Positions 27,021-36,630 of a stretch of 64,000 nt of DNA are shown piece after piece (the first letter of the stretch is position 1; every line of letters starts with the position of its first letter). A model generated the notes under the pieces. The model saw only the letters and a list, made by a program, of their open reading frames with translations. It made no database searches and had not been told where the DNA came from. Source of the DNA: Achromobacter spanius (lineage in GTDB: Bacteria > Pseudomonadota > Gammaproteobacteria > Burkholderiales > Burkholderiaceae_B); the NCBI RefSeq assembly GCF_029637605.1, contig NZ_CP121261.1, positions 3,162,001 through 3,226,000 on the forward strand, given 5' to 3'. The position numbers were made by a program, and so were the translations under genes.

Positions 27021-28070
27021 TCAGGGCGCCGGATTCGGATAGCGCGTGTGGATCTCGTCGATCGCCTTCAACACGTCCGGCGACAGCGTCACGTCCACGC
27101 TGTCGATGTTTTCCTTCAACTGTTCCAGCGTCGTCGCACCGATCAGATTGCTGGTGACGAACGGGCGCTGGTTCACCCAGGCCAGCGCCAGGTGCGTGGG
27201 CGACACGCCGTGCTCGCGCGCCAGCGCCACGTAGTCGGCGGTGGCGGCTTCGGCCTGCGGATTGCTGTAGCGCGTGAACCGCGTGTAGCGCGTCAGGCGG
27301 GCGCCTTCGGGGCGGGCGCCGTTCAGGTACTTGCCGCAAAGCATGCCCATCGCCAGCGGCGAATACGCCAGCAGGCCCACGTTTTCGTGGTGCGTGAATT
27401 CGGACAGCCCGATTTCAAACACGCGGTTCAACAGGCTGTAGGCATTCTGGATCGACACGACGCGGGGCAGATCCTGGGTGTCCGCATGGCGCAGGAACTG
27501 CGACAGGCCCCACGGCGTTTCGTTGGACACGCCCACGTGGCGGACCTTGCCCGCGCGCACGAAATCCTGCAACACCGACAGGGTTTCTTCGATCGGCACG
27601 GTGTGCTCGTCTTCCACCCACGGGTAGTTCAACTGGCCGAACGTGGCCGTAGTGCGGTCAGGCCAGTGCAGCTGATACAGGTCCAGATAGTCCGTCTGCA
27701 AACGCTTCAGGCTGGCGTCCAGCGCTTCGGTCAGGTTCTTGCGGTCCAGAAAGGTCTTGCCGTCGCGGATGTGGCCGGGGCGCTTGGGGTCGCGCACCGG
27801 GCCCGCCACCTTGCTGGCCAGCACGATGTCCTGGCGGCGCTTGCTGCGCGCCAGCCAGGTGCCGATATAGGTTTCGGTGAGCCCTTGCGTTTCGGGCTTG
27901 GGCGGCACCGGGTACATCTCGGCCACGTCGACCAGATTGACGCCGCGCGACAGCGCGTAGTCCAGTTGCTGATGGGCTTCGGCCTCGGAATTCTGCTCAC
28001 CCCAGGTCATGGTGCCCAATCCAATCAGGCTGACATCCAGGTCGGTACGGCCGAGTTTGCGGGTTTTCAA
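27021..28070 (-). CDS. Tas-like aldo/keto reductase
   Basis: NADPH-dependent aldo/keto reductase of 349 residues, very close to E. coli Tas in its motifs: GLGTMTWGEQNSEAEAHQQL, NLVDVAEMYPVPPKPETQ, the catalytic Tyr of that motif, Lys of LASKV, QLHWPDR, and GVSNETPWG. The start is TTG at 28070 with GGAG 6 bases upstream; it lines up with the N-terminus of the family, whereas the longer open frame is unrelated. Physiological substrate unknown. It diverges from the membrane protein gene at 28216. Confidence 0.9.
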   Translation of the reverse strand: MKTRKLGRTDLDVSLIGLGTMTWGEQNSEAEAHQQLDYALSRGVNLVDVAEMYPVPPKPETQGLTETYIGTWLARSKRRQDIVLASKVAGPVRDPKRPGHIRDGKTFLDRKNLTEALDASLKRLQTDYLDLYQLHWPDRTTATFGQLNYPWVEDEHTVPIEETLSVLQDFVRAGKVRHVGVSNETPWGLSQFLRHADTQDLPRVVSIQNAYSLLNRVFEIGLSEFTHHENVGLLAYSPLAMGMLCGKYLNGARPEGARLTRYTRFTRYSNPQAEAATADYVALAREHGVSPTHLALAWVNQRPFVTSNLIGATTLEQLKENIDSVDVTLSPDVLKAIDEIHTRYPNPAP

Positions 28071-28215
28071 GTTCTGCTCCGTGCGGGTCTTCAGAGGGGA
28101 AAGCCGACACCTTACTCCAAGATGTTGGCGTTTCGCTGACAGCCACCCGGTCATTTGGCCCCTTGCCGCCACTGCCCAATCCGCATACGCTGGCCACTGT
28201 CCGACGGGGAGCGCC

Positions 28216-28992
28216 ATGCTCAGGAACTTCAACGAGTCTTATCTCTTTATCCTTGGCGTCATCGTTCTCCTGGGCGTCATCGAGATCTGCTTCCGGCTGG
28301 GCCGCAAGCAGCGCAAGCCCGCCGACGAAGCGCACAAGACGCACATCGCAGCGCTGCAAACCGCCCTGCTCGGCCTGCTGGCCTTGCTGCTGGGCTTCAC
28401 CTTCGCCATGTCGGTCACGCGGTTCGAAACGCGCAAGAACCTGGTGCTGGAAGAGGCCAACGCCATTGGCAACGCCTACTGGCGGTCCCAACTGATTGCG
28501 CCCACCGCCCGTGCACAGGTGCCTCCCCTGTTGCTGGAGTACATCGACGCCGCCCTGGAGATGCACGACGCCGACAACGACACCGCCCGCTTCGACGCCG
28601 CCAGCCTCACCACGCGCCGCATCGAACGCCAGATCCGCGCCATCACGGCCGCCAACGCCGACAACCCACCGGCCATCGCCACCATCATGTTCATCCAGGC
28701 CATCAACGAGATGGCGCAGGTCAACGAAAAACGCCGCGTCGCGCTTGAAAACCACGTGCCCGAACCCGTGTTCTACCTGCTCTTCATCGTCAGCGTCGGC
28801 GCGGTCGGTTTCATTGCCTACGGCACCGGCCTGCACGCCCGCAGGCGCCTGACATCAACCGGCCTGTTCGCCGCGTTGATCGCCCTGGTGCTGACCTTCA
28901 TCGTCGACATCGACCAACCCGGAACGGGCGTCATCCAAGTCAGCCAGGAAAGCATGGAGCGGATGCAGAAGACGTTGGAAAGCGAGTTGTAG
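28216..28992 (+). CDS. Bestrophin-like (DUF4239-type) membrane protein
   Basis: Inner-membrane protein of 258 residues with four hydrophobic segments (about 7-25, 45-68, 186-205, 214-232) and a central cytosolic or periplasmic helical domain containing SVTRFETRKNLVLEEANAIGN, typical of the DUF4239/bestrophin-like group. Function is unknown; ion conduction is only suggested by the family name. The ATG at 28216 follows a GGGGAG site. It diverges from the Tas-like gene over 145 bases with no other gene. Confidence 0.8.
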   Translation: MLRNFNESYLFILGVIVLLGVIEICFRLGRKQRKPADEAHKTHIAALQTALLGLLALLLGFTFAMSVTRFETRKNLVLEEANAIGNAYWRSQLIAPTARAQVPPLLLEYIDAALEMHDADNDTARFDAASLTTRRIERQIRAITAANADNPPAIATIMFIQAINEMAQVNEKRRVALENHVPEPVFYLLFIVSVGAVGFIAYGTGLHARRRLTSTGLFAALIALVLTFIVDIDQPGTGVIQVSQESMERMQKTLESEL

Positions 28993-29021
28993 CGGGCGCG
29001 GCGAGCGAGGACGAATCGCTC

Positions 29022-29048
29022 AAAAAGAAAAAGGCCCCTGACGGGGCC
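29022..29048 (-). terminator. Terminator downstream of the UvrA-like gene
   Basis: Hairpin GGCCCC-TGAC-GGGGCC (29033-29048) that on the minus strand is followed by TTTTTCTTTTT (complement of 29022-29032). It lies 138 bases after the stop of the UvrA-like gene. The plus strand lacks a T run after the stem, so it mainly serves the minus-strand gene. Confidence 0.8.
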
Positions 29049-29185
29049 TAGTTCAACCTGCTAATCGGACCTCTTGATTATCGTCACGCTTGGGTGACAA
29101 CCCGATGGGGCGGGGGCAACGCACGGCTTTCGCCGCTCCGTTTACACGTTGCCAGCGGCGAACATACCGGTGATCGCGCCAGCCA

Positions 29186-31822
29186 TCAACCGCCCGCCAG
29201 CACCCGTTTCAGAAATGGCGCCGTGGCGCCCTTGCCGCTGCGGCTGACGTCCGCCGGGGCGCCTTCGGCCACGATGTGGCCGCCGTCTTCGCCCGCGCCG
29301 GGGCCGACGTCGATCATCCAGTCGCTGTTGGCGACCACGCGCAGGTCGTGTTCAACAACCACGACCGTGTTGCCCGCGTCGACCAGCCCATGCAATTGCG
29401 CCATCAGCTTGTCCACGTCGGCCGCGTGCAGGCCGGTGGTGGGTTCGTCCAGCACGTACAGGGTGTTGCCGCGCTGGCTGCGTTGCAGTTCGGTGGCCAG
29501 CTTGATGCGCTGGGCTTCGCCGCCAGACAGTTCGGTCGCCGGTTGGCCCAGCCGCAGGTAGCCCAGGCCGATCTCATGCAACAGGGACAGCGGGCGCCGC
29601 ACCGCGGGTTCTTCGCTGAAGAACGCCAGCGCCTCGTCCACCGTCATCGCCAGCACCTGGGCGATGTTGCGGCCGTTCCATTCGATTTCCAGCGTCTTGG
29701 CGTTGTAGCGGCTGCCATGGCATACCGGGCACGGCGCGTACACGCTGGGCATGAACAGCAGTTCCACGTGCACGAAGCCTTCGCCTTCGCAGGTGTCGCA
29801 ACGGCCTTGCGCCACGTTGAACGAAAAGCGGCCCGCGCCATAGCGCCGCGACTTGGCGGCGCGGGTGTCCGCAAATAGTTTGCGCACGTGGTCGAACAGG
29901 CCGGTGTAGGTGGCCAGGTTGGACCGGGGCGTGCGACCAATGGGCTTCTGGTCCACGTTGACCAGGCGCTTGATGGCGTCGGCGCCTGCGTCGATGCGGC
30001 CGGTCGTGCGCGGCGGGTCATCGGCCTGGGGCAGATCGCCATCGGCTTCTTCCGCCACCGGTTCCTGCCCCAGATGTTCGCCGATCAGTTCAACTAGCGC
30101 CTGGCTGACCAGGCTGGACTTGCCCGAGCCCGACACGCCCGTTACCGCCGTGAACGCGCCCAACGGAAAGCGCGCGTCGATGCCGTGCAGGTTGTTGCGA
30201 TGGATGCCGCGCAGCGACAGCCAGCCCGAGGGCTCGCGCACGGCTGCCCTGCCGGCCGGCGCCGGGTTGAACAGATAGCGCGCCGTCAGTGACGCCGGCA
30301 CCTTCTTCAAGCCTTCCGGCGGGCCGCTGTACAGCACCTGCCCACCATGCTGGCCCGCGCCCGGCCCCACGTCCACCAGCCAATCGGCGCGGCGCAGCGT
30401 GTCCAGGTCATGTTCGACCACGAACAGGGTATTGCCCGCGTCCTTCAGTTGGTCCAGCGCGCGGTGCAGCGCCTGTCCGTCGGCCGGGTGCAGGCCGGCC
30501 GACGGCTCGTCCAGCACATACACCACGCCGAACAGGTTGGACCGGATCTGTGTGGCCAGGCGCAGCCGTTGCAGCTCGCCCGGAGACAGGGTGGGCGTGG
30601 CGCGGTCCATCGCCAGGTAGCCCAGGCCCAGCGCCTGCAAGGTCCCGATGCGCTCGACCAGGTCATGCGCGATGCGTTGCGCGGCGATCCGCTTTTCCGG
30701 CGACAGGTCGGGCGTGCGGCGCACATCGGTGCTGCCCGTGTGCGCCAGGCCACCGGCCGCCACGCGGCGCGCGTTGTCCTGGCGGGTGGTGGCGCGGCTG
30801 CGCGCGGCGCCCGTGGCGGGCGCATCGAACTGGCCGCGCGCGGCCGGGGTCAGCACCTCGGCAATCCGCGCCAAGGGCAAGCGCGACAGGCTGCCGATGT
30901 CCAGGCCGGCGAACGTCACCGACAAGGCCTCGGGCTTCAAGCGGCGCCCGTCGCACACCGGACACGCCGCGCCCGTCATGAACCGAGCCACGCGCTTTTT
31001 CATCATCGCGCTTTGGGTCGTGGCGAAGGTGTGCATCACGTAGCGGCGCGCGCCCGTGTAGGTGCCCATGTAGCTGGGTTCCTGCTTGGCGCGCAAGGCG
31101 GCGCGCGTTTCGGCCGGCGTGAAGCCCGCGTAGACGGGCACCGTGGGCTGCTCATCGGTGTACAGGATCCAGTCGCGGTCTTTCTTTTTCAGGTCGCGCC
31201 ACGGGATGTCCACGTCGTAGCCCAGCGTGACCAGGATGTCGCGCAGGTTCTGGCCGTGCCAGGCGGGCGGCCAGGACGCAATGGCGCGCTCGCGGATAGT
31301 CTTCGATGGGTCGGGCACCATCGACGCCTCGGTCACGTCGTAAACGTAGCCCAGGCCGTGGCAATTGGGGCAGGCGCCCTGCGGCGTGTTGGGCGAGAAG
31401 TCTTCGGCGTACAGCATGGGCTGCTTGGCCGGGTAGGTGCCGGCACGCGAATACAACATGCGCAACATGCTGGACAAGGTGGTGACGCTGCCCACCGTGG
31501 AGCGCACGTTGGGCGTGCCGCGTTGCTGTTGCAGCGCCACCGCGGGCGGCAGCCCTTCGATGGCGTCGACATCCGGCACGCCCACCTGATCGATCAGGCG
31601 CCGCGCGTAGGGCGACAGCGATTCCAGATAGCGCCGCTGCGCTTCCGCGTACAGCGTGCCGAACGCCAGCGACGATTTGCCCGATCCGGACACTCCCGAA
31701 AACACGACGAGCGCGTCTCTCGGGATATCCACATCGACGTTCTTCAGATTGTGTTCACGCGCGCCGCGAACGCGGATGCACGCGTCGGCGCGGGGTTTGG
31801 CGGGGGGCTTTCGTGGGCTCAT
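29186..31822 (-). CDS. UvrA-like ABC ATPase (short, class II type)
   Basis: Protein of 878 residues with two ABC modules, each with Walker A (GVSGSGKSS near 43 and again near 570), signature and Walker B (VLDEPSAGLH, VLDEPTTGLH). Zinc-binding CxxC pairs are present (CPNCHG, CPVCDG, CDTCEG, CPVCHG). It is shorter than canonical UvrA (about 940). The first signature reads LSPGELQRL instead of LSGGESQRI, while the second is normal. This fits the UvrA2-like paralogues found beside or instead of the repair enzyme, which may bind DNA adducts or intercalators. It is unlikely to be the main UvrA. Confidence 0.88.
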   Translation of the reverse strand: MSPRKPPAKPRADACIRVRGAREHNLKNVDVDIPRDALVVFSGVSGSGKSSLAFGTLYAEAQRRYLESLSPYARRLIDQVGVPDVDAIEGLPPAVALQQQRGTPNVRSTVGSVTTLSSMLRMLYSRAGTYPAKQPMLYAEDFSPNTPQGACPNCHGLGYVYDVTEASMVPDPSKTIRERAIASWPPAWHGQNLRDILVTLGYDVDIPWRDLKKKDRDWILYTDEQPTVPVYAGFTPAETRAALRAKQEPSYMGTYTGARRYVMHTFATTQSAMMKKRVARFMTGAACPVCDGRRLKPEALSVTFAGLDIGSLSRLPLARIAEVLTPAARGQFDAPATGAARSRATTRQDNARRVAAGGLAHTGSTDVRRTPDLSPEKRIAAQRIAHDLVERIGTLQALGLGYLAMDRATPTLSPGELQRLRLATQIRSNLFGVVYVLDEPSAGLHPADGQALHRALDQLKDAGNTLFVVEHDLDTLRRADWLVDVGPGAGQHGGQVLYSGPPEGLKKVPASLTARYLFNPAPAGRAAVREPSGWLSLRGIHRNNLHGIDARFPLGAFTAVTGVSGSGKSSLVSQALVELIGEHLGQEPVAEEADGDLPQADDPPRTTGRIDAGADAIKRLVNVDQKPIGRTPRSNLATYTGLFDHVRKLFADTRAAKSRRYGAGRFSFNVAQGRCDTCEGEGFVHVELLFMPSVYAPCPVCHGSRYNAKTLEIEWNGRNIAQVLAMTVDEALAFFSEEPAVRRPLSLLHEIGLGYLRLGQPATELSGGEAQRIKLATELQRSQRGNTLYVLDEPTTGLHAADVDKLMAQLHGLVDAGNTVVVVEHDLRVVANSDWMIDVGPGAGEDGGHIVAEGAPADVSRSGKGATAPFLKRVLAGG

Positions 31823-31867
31823 CGAGCCATAGTAAAGGACAGCCCTTGCCGCAATCCAGGGCCGGAA

Positions 31868-33421
31868 TCACCCCATCCGCAGGTCCGCGACCTGGCGCGC
31901 CAGATCCAGGTATTTGCGGCGCAGGATCTCTTCCGCCTGGTCGCGCGGGGCCATCGGGTCGTTCTCGTCCAGCTTCGCGGCCTTCACCAATGACAGCAGA
32001 TTGCGCGAATTCGATTCGGACGACGGCGTGAAAGACTGGTCGACCTGTTTGCCCTTAATGAACCTGGACACCTGCGTGCTTTGCGTGCGCGATTCGTTCA
32101 GCGTGGCCGTCGCCAGCACGCCTTCCTGATAGCCCACGTCCGTCTTGCTACTGGTCGTGTCATGAATCTGGAAGTACAGGTAGTTCTGCGACTTCTCGTC
32201 CTGGGTCAGCGCCAACTGCACGTCGGGTGACAGCGACCGGTGATAGCTGGCGGTCAGCGCGGACTGCTGGGTTTGCGACACCGCCAGATCCCAACCCGTC
32301 TTGCCCGACACCTGGCTGCTTTGCGAGGCCTGGAACGAAAAGCCGTCGATCTCCTTGGGGCGCGCCGGGTTGCTGGCGTCTCGCACCTGCTCGATCGATG
32401 CCGAGAAATCCGCCAGGCCGGACAACAGGCTGCGATGCGCATCGCCGGTGGGCAAGCGGCGGATGCTGGTGTCCGACGCCGGAACCTGCGCCGCGCCGTA
32501 GCTGGTGTGCATGGCCGCGAACACGTCCTTGAACGTGCCCATCAGCGCTTCGTCGCCCGAGCCACGGCGCTGGGCGCGGTCAAACTGCTGCAAATACTTG
32601 GAGACGGCGGCCGACTGTTGCTCGGCCGAACCCAGCGTGACCGGGTGGGCCAGGTCCACATCCACCTTGACCACGCCCATGACGCTGGACACGGTCAGGC
32701 TCTTTTGCTTGGCGTCCGCCTGAAAGTCGACGGTCTGCTCGGCGCCGTCCACCATGCGGGTTTCACGCAGGCTGATCGAGGACAGCAAGGGCGAACTGCC
32801 GTTGGCCAGTTTCGTCAGCGACCAGCGCGGCGGTTCTTCGGCCAGGCCGTCCAGCGCGTCCTGGAAGGCGCCCGACAACGCAGCGATGGCGCGGCGTTCG
32901 TCTTCGTTCAATTCCCCTTCGGCCACGTCGATCTGCACGGCCATGCCTTCCTTGCCGCTTTGCAGTGTGACTTGCACCTTGACGCCGCTGGCCGTGGCGA
33001 TACGCAGCGACACGGCGTTGTCGGGCTGAAGCTCGGCTTCCGACAGGGGGCCGGCGTCGGCGGTGGCTGACGCCGCGATGCGCGCGGCAGGCATCCATTG
33101 GGAATGACTGGCGCCGTCGGTACGCAAACGGTTCAGCACCGCCGCGCCCACGTCGGCGAACGGGCTGACGCGGGTGCGCGCGTCCACGCTTTTGGACATC
33201 GCAACGGCCAGGGCATCCGGCACGGTTCCCGTTTCGTCGTAGACCGAGCCGGCGGTGTCGGAAACGCCTTGGCCCAGCATCACGACCGACGATTTCGCGG
33301 AACCGGCCGCCTGGGCCGGGTCGACGGCGGGGTTGACGATTTGTCCCGCGCGAATGACGGTAACGGGCGTGCTAAGCGGGGCGGCGCCGGTCGCGCCTGC
33401 CAACGAGCTGATGACGGTCAT
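31868..33421 (-). CDS. Conserved-type protein of unknown function, 517 residues
   Basis: I do not recognise this protein. It is 517 residues, acidic, Ala/Ser-rich, with no signal peptide or membrane segment. The first 120 residues look flexible; from about 130 to 300 beta-rich segments (VSLRIATASGVKVQVTL, MVDGAEQTVDFQA) alternate, and the C-terminal third is rich in Ser/Gln/Thr, ending with a basic helix (LRRKYLDLARQVADLRMG). Codon use matches neighbours and the frame is long, so it is a real gene. It follows a palindrome and the minisatellite; the UvrA-like gene is 45 bases downstream on the same strand. Confidence 0.75.
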   Translation of the reverse strand: MTVISSLAGATGAAPLSTPVTVIRAGQIVNPAVDPAQAAGSAKSSVVMLGQGVSDTAGSVYDETGTVPDALAVAMSKSVDARTRVSPFADVGAAVLNRLRTDGASHSQWMPAARIAASATADAGPLSEAELQPDNAVSLRIATASGVKVQVTLQSGKEGMAVQIDVAEGELNEDERRAIAALSGAFQDALDGLAEEPPRWSLTKLANGSSPLLSSISLRETRMVDGAEQTVDFQADAKQKSLTVSSVMGVVKVDVDLAHPVTLGSAEQQSAAVSKYLQQFDRAQRRGSGDEALMGTFKDVFAAMHTSYGAAQVPASDTSIRRLPTGDAHRSLLSGLADFSASIEQVRDASNPARPKEIDGFSFQASQSSQVSGKTGWDLAVSQTQQSALTASYHRSLSPDVQLALTQDEKSQNYLYFQIHDTTSSKTDVGYQEGVLATATLNESRTQSTQVSRFIKGKQVDQSFTPSSESNSRNLLSLVKAAKLDENDPMAPRDQAEEILRRKYLDLARQVADLRMG

Positions 33422-33469
33422 TGAGCATCCACATGGGGCAGCGTCTGCCCGGGTTTTGTCTGAATTCTT

Positions 33470-33484
33470 GTTAGAGCTTCTAAC
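33470..33484 (-). promoter_or_regulatory. Inverted repeat before the 517-residue gene
   Basis: GTTAGA-GCT-TCTAAC, a perfect 6-bp inverted repeat 49 bases upstream of the start at 33421. It is a possible operator; no regulator can be assigned. Confidence 0.35.
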
Positions 33485-33518
33485 GTGTTAACGGCAGGCC
33501 TGAACAAAAATTAACCAC

Positions 33519-33595
33519 GCCCGCGCATTGCCCACGCATCGCCCACGCATCGCCCACGCATCGCCCACGCATCGCCCACGCATCGCCCACGCATC
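33519..33595. repeat. 11-bp tandem repeat (minisatellite)
   Basis: Six perfect copies of GCCCACGCATC (33530-33595) preceded by one degenerate copy (33519-33529). It lies between two minus-strand genes, after the 3' end region of the hydrolase. Because 11 is not a multiple of 3 it is non-coding. Copy number is likely to vary between strains. Confidence 0.95.
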
Positions 33596-33610
33596 AGACC
33601 CAGCCCAGCG

Positions 33611-34408
33611 TCAGACCCCGTGCCGCGCCAAAAACGCCCGCACCGCCTCCAGCACCGCCGCCTCGGTTTCCCGATGCGGTACATGGCCGCAGCCCGCCAG
33701 CGCCAGCATGCGCGTCGGCCCGGTCGCCAGCGTCGTGAGCTTTTCCGGATGGCGCATGGAACCGTACTCGTCGTTTTCGCCATGGATGGCCAAGAGCGGC
33801 TGGGTCACGCGCGGCAGCGTCGCGTCCAGGTTCCAGTCCGCGAATTCAGGCGACTGCCAGGTGTGTACCCAGGCATCCAGCACCCACTGCGCCTTGTCGC
33901 CGTGATAGCGCTTCAGGCGTTCAAGCTGGGCGGGATCCTGAAACTGTTCGCCGGCTTCGCGGATGCCGGCCAGGGTGCGGTCTTCCACGAATTCCTGGGC
34001 CGATTCGGTAATGACGCCCACGCAGCGTTGCGGAAACGCCGCGGCAATCGCCACCGCCATGCCGCCGCCCACGCTATGGCCGAACGCGATGAAGCGCGAC
34101 AGTTGGAAGTGGTCGGCCAGCGCGGCGAAGGCGTCCTCGGCCTCGGCGAAGACGAAGTCAGCGCGCAGTGTGCCGGGGTGAGGGTCCGACTGGCCGAAGC
34201 CCAGGCGGTCGTAGGCGATGACGGCGCGGCCGGTGGCCTGGGCCAGGTGCGCCGGGAAGTCGCGCCACAGGCCGACACTGCCCAGGGAATCATGCAAGAG
34301 CACGATGGGGATGTCCGCGCCCGGCCAGCGGCGGGCGTGGATGCGGCCCAAACGGGTGGGAATCATTGCGTCCTGGGGCGTTGCGGCGGCGGCGTCGGCC
34401 ATCTTCAT
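33611..34408 (-). CDS. Alpha/beta hydrolase
   Basis: Cytosolic hydrolase of 265 residues with the alpha/beta fold order: oxyanion region LLHDSLGSVGLW, AYDRLGFGQSD, nucleophile elbow GHSVGGG (Ser), acid in HGENDEYG and catalytic His in GCGHVPHRE. Start choice is between 34408 and the ATG two codons later at 34402; an AAGG site fits either. Substrate unknown. A 12-bp tandem repeat lies just upstream. Confidence 0.9.
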   Translation of the reverse strand: MKMADAAAATPQDAMIPTRLGRIHARRWPGADIPIVLLHDSLGSVGLWRDFPAHLAQATGRAVIAYDRLGFGQSDPHPGTLRADFVFAEAEDAFAALADHFQLSRFIAFGHSVGGGMAVAIAAAFPQRCVGVITESAQEFVEDRTLAGIREAGEQFQDPAQLERLKRYHGDKAQWVLDAWVHTWQSPEFADWNLDATLPRVTQPLLAIHGENDEYGSMRHPEKLTTLATGPTRMLALAGCGHVPHRETEAAVLEAVRAFLARHGV

Positions 34409-34498
34409 CCATCCTTGGTTCGATCTCGGTATGACGGATTCTGCTGCCAAGCGCGCCGCCGGGCAACTCCCCAGGGCAGGCCGAGCCGGCCCATGGGG

Positions 34499-34546
34499 CT
34501 GCTCTGGGGGTCGGCTCTGGGGTCGGCTCTGGGGTCGGCTCCGGGT
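34499..34546. repeat. 12-bp tandem repeat
   Basis: Two perfect copies of TCGGCTCTGGGG (34511-34534) flanked by one degenerate copy on each side. It lies in the 174-base gap between the chemoreceptor 3' end and the hydrolase start, which otherwise holds nothing I can identify. Confidence 0.8.
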
Positions 34547-34582
34547 GGGCTGCTCTGAAGTGCTGCTGTGGCGGAGCTGCTC

Positions 34583-36448
34583 TTATGCCGCGTGCGGCAA
34601 CGCCAGCCTTTGATTGCCCATGCCTTGACTACCCTGCCCCTGCACATCGCCACGCAGCTTGAACAGCCCCACCGTATCCGCCAGCACGCGCGCCTGGTCG
34701 CTCAGCATGGCCGAAGCCGCGGCGGATTCCTCCACCAAGGCCGCGTTCTGCTGCGTGGCCTGGTCCATATCAGCCACGCTGCGGTCGATCTGGGTGATGC
34801 CCACGCTTTGCTCGGTCATGGCGCCATGGATTTCATTCACTAGGCGCTGCACGCGGGCAATGCCGTCCACGATCTCGCTCATGGTCGAACCCGCCGCCTG
34901 TACCCGTTCGGTGCCGCTCTTCACGTTTTCCACCGAGGCCTGGATCAGCGTGCGGATCTCTTGCGCGGACGCCGCGCTGCGTTGCGCCAGCGTGCGCACT
35001 TCACCCGCCACCACGGCAAAGCCACGGCCTTGTTCGCCCGCGCGCGCGGCTTCCACGGCGGCGTTGAGCGCCAGGATATTGGTCTGGAACGCAATGCTGT
35101 CGATCACGCTGATGATCTCGGTAATGCGCTGCGACGATTGCGAAATCGCGCTCATCGTCGTCACCGCATCGGTCACCACTTTGCCGCCGCGCTCGGCGGC
35201 CACGCTGGCTTCCGTGGCCAGGCGCTTGGCGTGTTCAGCGGCTTCTTCCGTCTGGCGCACGCTGGAGGTCATCTGCGTCAGCGCCGACGAGGTTTCCTGC
35301 AAGGACCCCGCCGAAGTTTCCGTGCGCTGGGACAGGTCGCGGTTGCCCATGTCGATCTCGCGCGTGGCGGCCGACATCGAATGCACGCCTGCGCGCACAT
35401 CCAGCATCACCTTGCTGATTTTGTCGACAAAGGCGTTAAACGACACGGAAATCTGCGCCACTTCGTCGTGGCCCACCACCGCCAGGCGGTGCGTCATGTC
35501 GCCGTCGCCCGAGCCAATGGTGTCCATGGCGTCGCGCACGGCCGACAGGCGCTTGAAGGCGCGCGACGTCACCACGCTGGCGATGGCCACAGCCACCAGG
35601 GTCAGCACCACCAGCGAAATCAGCGTGGCGCTCAGCACTTGCGTCAGGCCGGCCGTGGCTTCGGCTTGGTCCAGCGCAATCACCAGCGACCAGTCGGTGC
35701 CGGGAATGTGGCGCGCCTTGATCAGCTTGGGCTCGCCGTCCAGGCTGACGGTAATGGGCTCGGCGCCGTCGCGCGCCATGGCCGTCAGCGCGGCGGCGGT
35801 CAATGCCGGCGCCACGTCGGTGGACGGCTTCAACGCCAGCTTGTCGTTCACGTGCGAAATGACCTGGCCGTCGGCCGCCACCACGAACGCCAGGCTGGAC
35901 GGCGTGGGGCGGATGGCGCGGATGATGCTCTGGATGCCGTCCAGCGGCACGGCGCCGCTCAGCACGCCCGTCGTCTGCCCGCCACGGATCATCGGGGCGG
36001 TGAAGGCCACGTAGAGCTTGCCGGTGCCCGAATCGCCATACGGTTTGGTGACGGTGAGCTTGCCCGCCGCCACCGCGCTCTTGTACCAGGGCCGCGCGGT
36101 GGGGTCGTAACCGGCCGCGGTTTGGGTGGTGGAAAAATACGTCTTGTCCGACCAGCCGATGGTCGAAATGGGAAAGCCGTTGGTCTCGCCCATCAGCTTG
36201 GTCAAGCCGCGCGGGTCGCCTTTTTCGACGACGGCGGCGGTGGCGGTCACAGCCTGGGCCTTGTCGTGCGACCAGCGCTCGATGGCGCTGGCGTTACCGG
36301 CCGCGATGGCGTCCAGGTTGCCCGAGATGGTCGCCATCATGTTGCTGCGCACGATCTGGTAGGTGGTGACGCCCGACAGCACCAGGGCGCCGACGACGGT
36401 AAAGCAGGTGATCAATAAAATGCGATTGCGCAACGAGGTGATTTTCAT
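34583..36448 (-). CDS. Methyl-accepting chemotaxis protein (dCache sensor)
   Basis: Chemoreceptor of 621 residues: membrane helix about 9-31, periplasmic dCache-type sensor about 35-265 ([13 protein letters not shown], the typical ligand-pocket WY motif), second helix about 270-292, HAMP about 293-345, and a cytoplasmic signalling rod whose hairpin tip ([20 protein letters not shown]) is intact. There is no C-terminal NWETF-like CheR/CheB tether; it ends ALPHAA. Ligand is probably an amino or organic acid by family habit, but unproven. A sigma-28 type promoter lies 87 bases upstream, so it should be expressed with late flagellar genes. Confidence 0.95.
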   Translation of the reverse strand: MKITSLRNRILLITCFTVVGALVLSGVTTYQIVRSNMMATISGNLDAIAAGNASAIERWSHDKAQAVTATAAVVEKGDPRGLTKLMGETNGFPISTIGWSDKTYFSTTQTAAGYDPTARPWYKSAVAAGKLTVTKPYGDSGTGKLYVAFTAPMIRGGQTTGVLSGAVPLDGIQSIIRAIRPTPSSLAFVVAADGQVISHVNDKLALKPSTDVAPALTAAALTAMARDGAEPITVSLDGEPKLIKARHIPGTDWSLVIALDQAEATAGLTQVLSATLISLVVLTLVAVAIASVVTSRAFKRLSAVRDAMDTIGSGDGDMTHRLAVVGHDEVAQISVSFNAFVDKISKVMLDVRAGVHSMSAATREIDMGNRDLSQRTETSAGSLQETSSALTQMTSSVRQTEEAAEHAKRLATEASVAAERGGKVVTDAVTTMSAISQSSQRITEIISVIDSIAFQTNILALNAAVEAARAGEQGRGFAVVAGEVRTLAQRSAASAQEIRTLIQASVENVKSGTERVQAAGSTMSEIVDGIARVQRLVNEIHGAMTEQSVGITQIDRSVADMDQATQQNAALVEESAAASAMLSDQARVLADTVGLFKLRGDVQGQGSQGMGNQRLALPHAA

Positions 36449-36534
36449 TCTTGCCTTCTAACTGCCACGGCCCATGCCGGACGGCACGGGGATGCGGCCG
36501 CCAAGGAATGCAGGAAAGCGGCGGCCACGTTGGG

Positions 36535-36561
36535 CTTACGGCAAAGGCAGCGGAACCTTTA
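36535..36561 (-). promoter_or_regulatory. Sigma-28 (FliA) type promoter of the chemoreceptor
   Basis: On the minus strand, TAAAGGTT-N11-GCCGTAAG. The TAAA and GCCG cores match the FliA consensus (TAAAGTTT-N11-GCCGATAA) with exact spacing. Transcription would start near 36528, leaving a leader of about 80 bases before the ATG at 36448. Confidence 0.7.
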
Positions 36562-36630
36562 GCCAGGCACCACGCAATCGATCTTTAGTTGTAGACGTCG
36601 GGCGCCGCTTATTGTTAAGCCGACGCGCCC

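Noticed and set aside
27048..28139. 363-codon plus-strand open frame opposite the Tas-like gene
   Set aside because: Antisense shadow; the reductase on the other strand is clear.
30347..31993. 548-codon plus-strand open frame opposite the UvrA-like gene
   Set aside because: Antisense shadow rich in Arg, Gly and His; the minus-strand gene has all ABC motifs.
33519..33595. CRISPR array
   Set aside because: Repeats are 11 bases, directly adjacent, with no spacers and no cas genes nearby.
33511..33783. Minus-strand open frame through the 11-bp repeat
   Set aside because: Its C-terminal part is translated repeat and its start lies inside the hydrolase gene in another frame.
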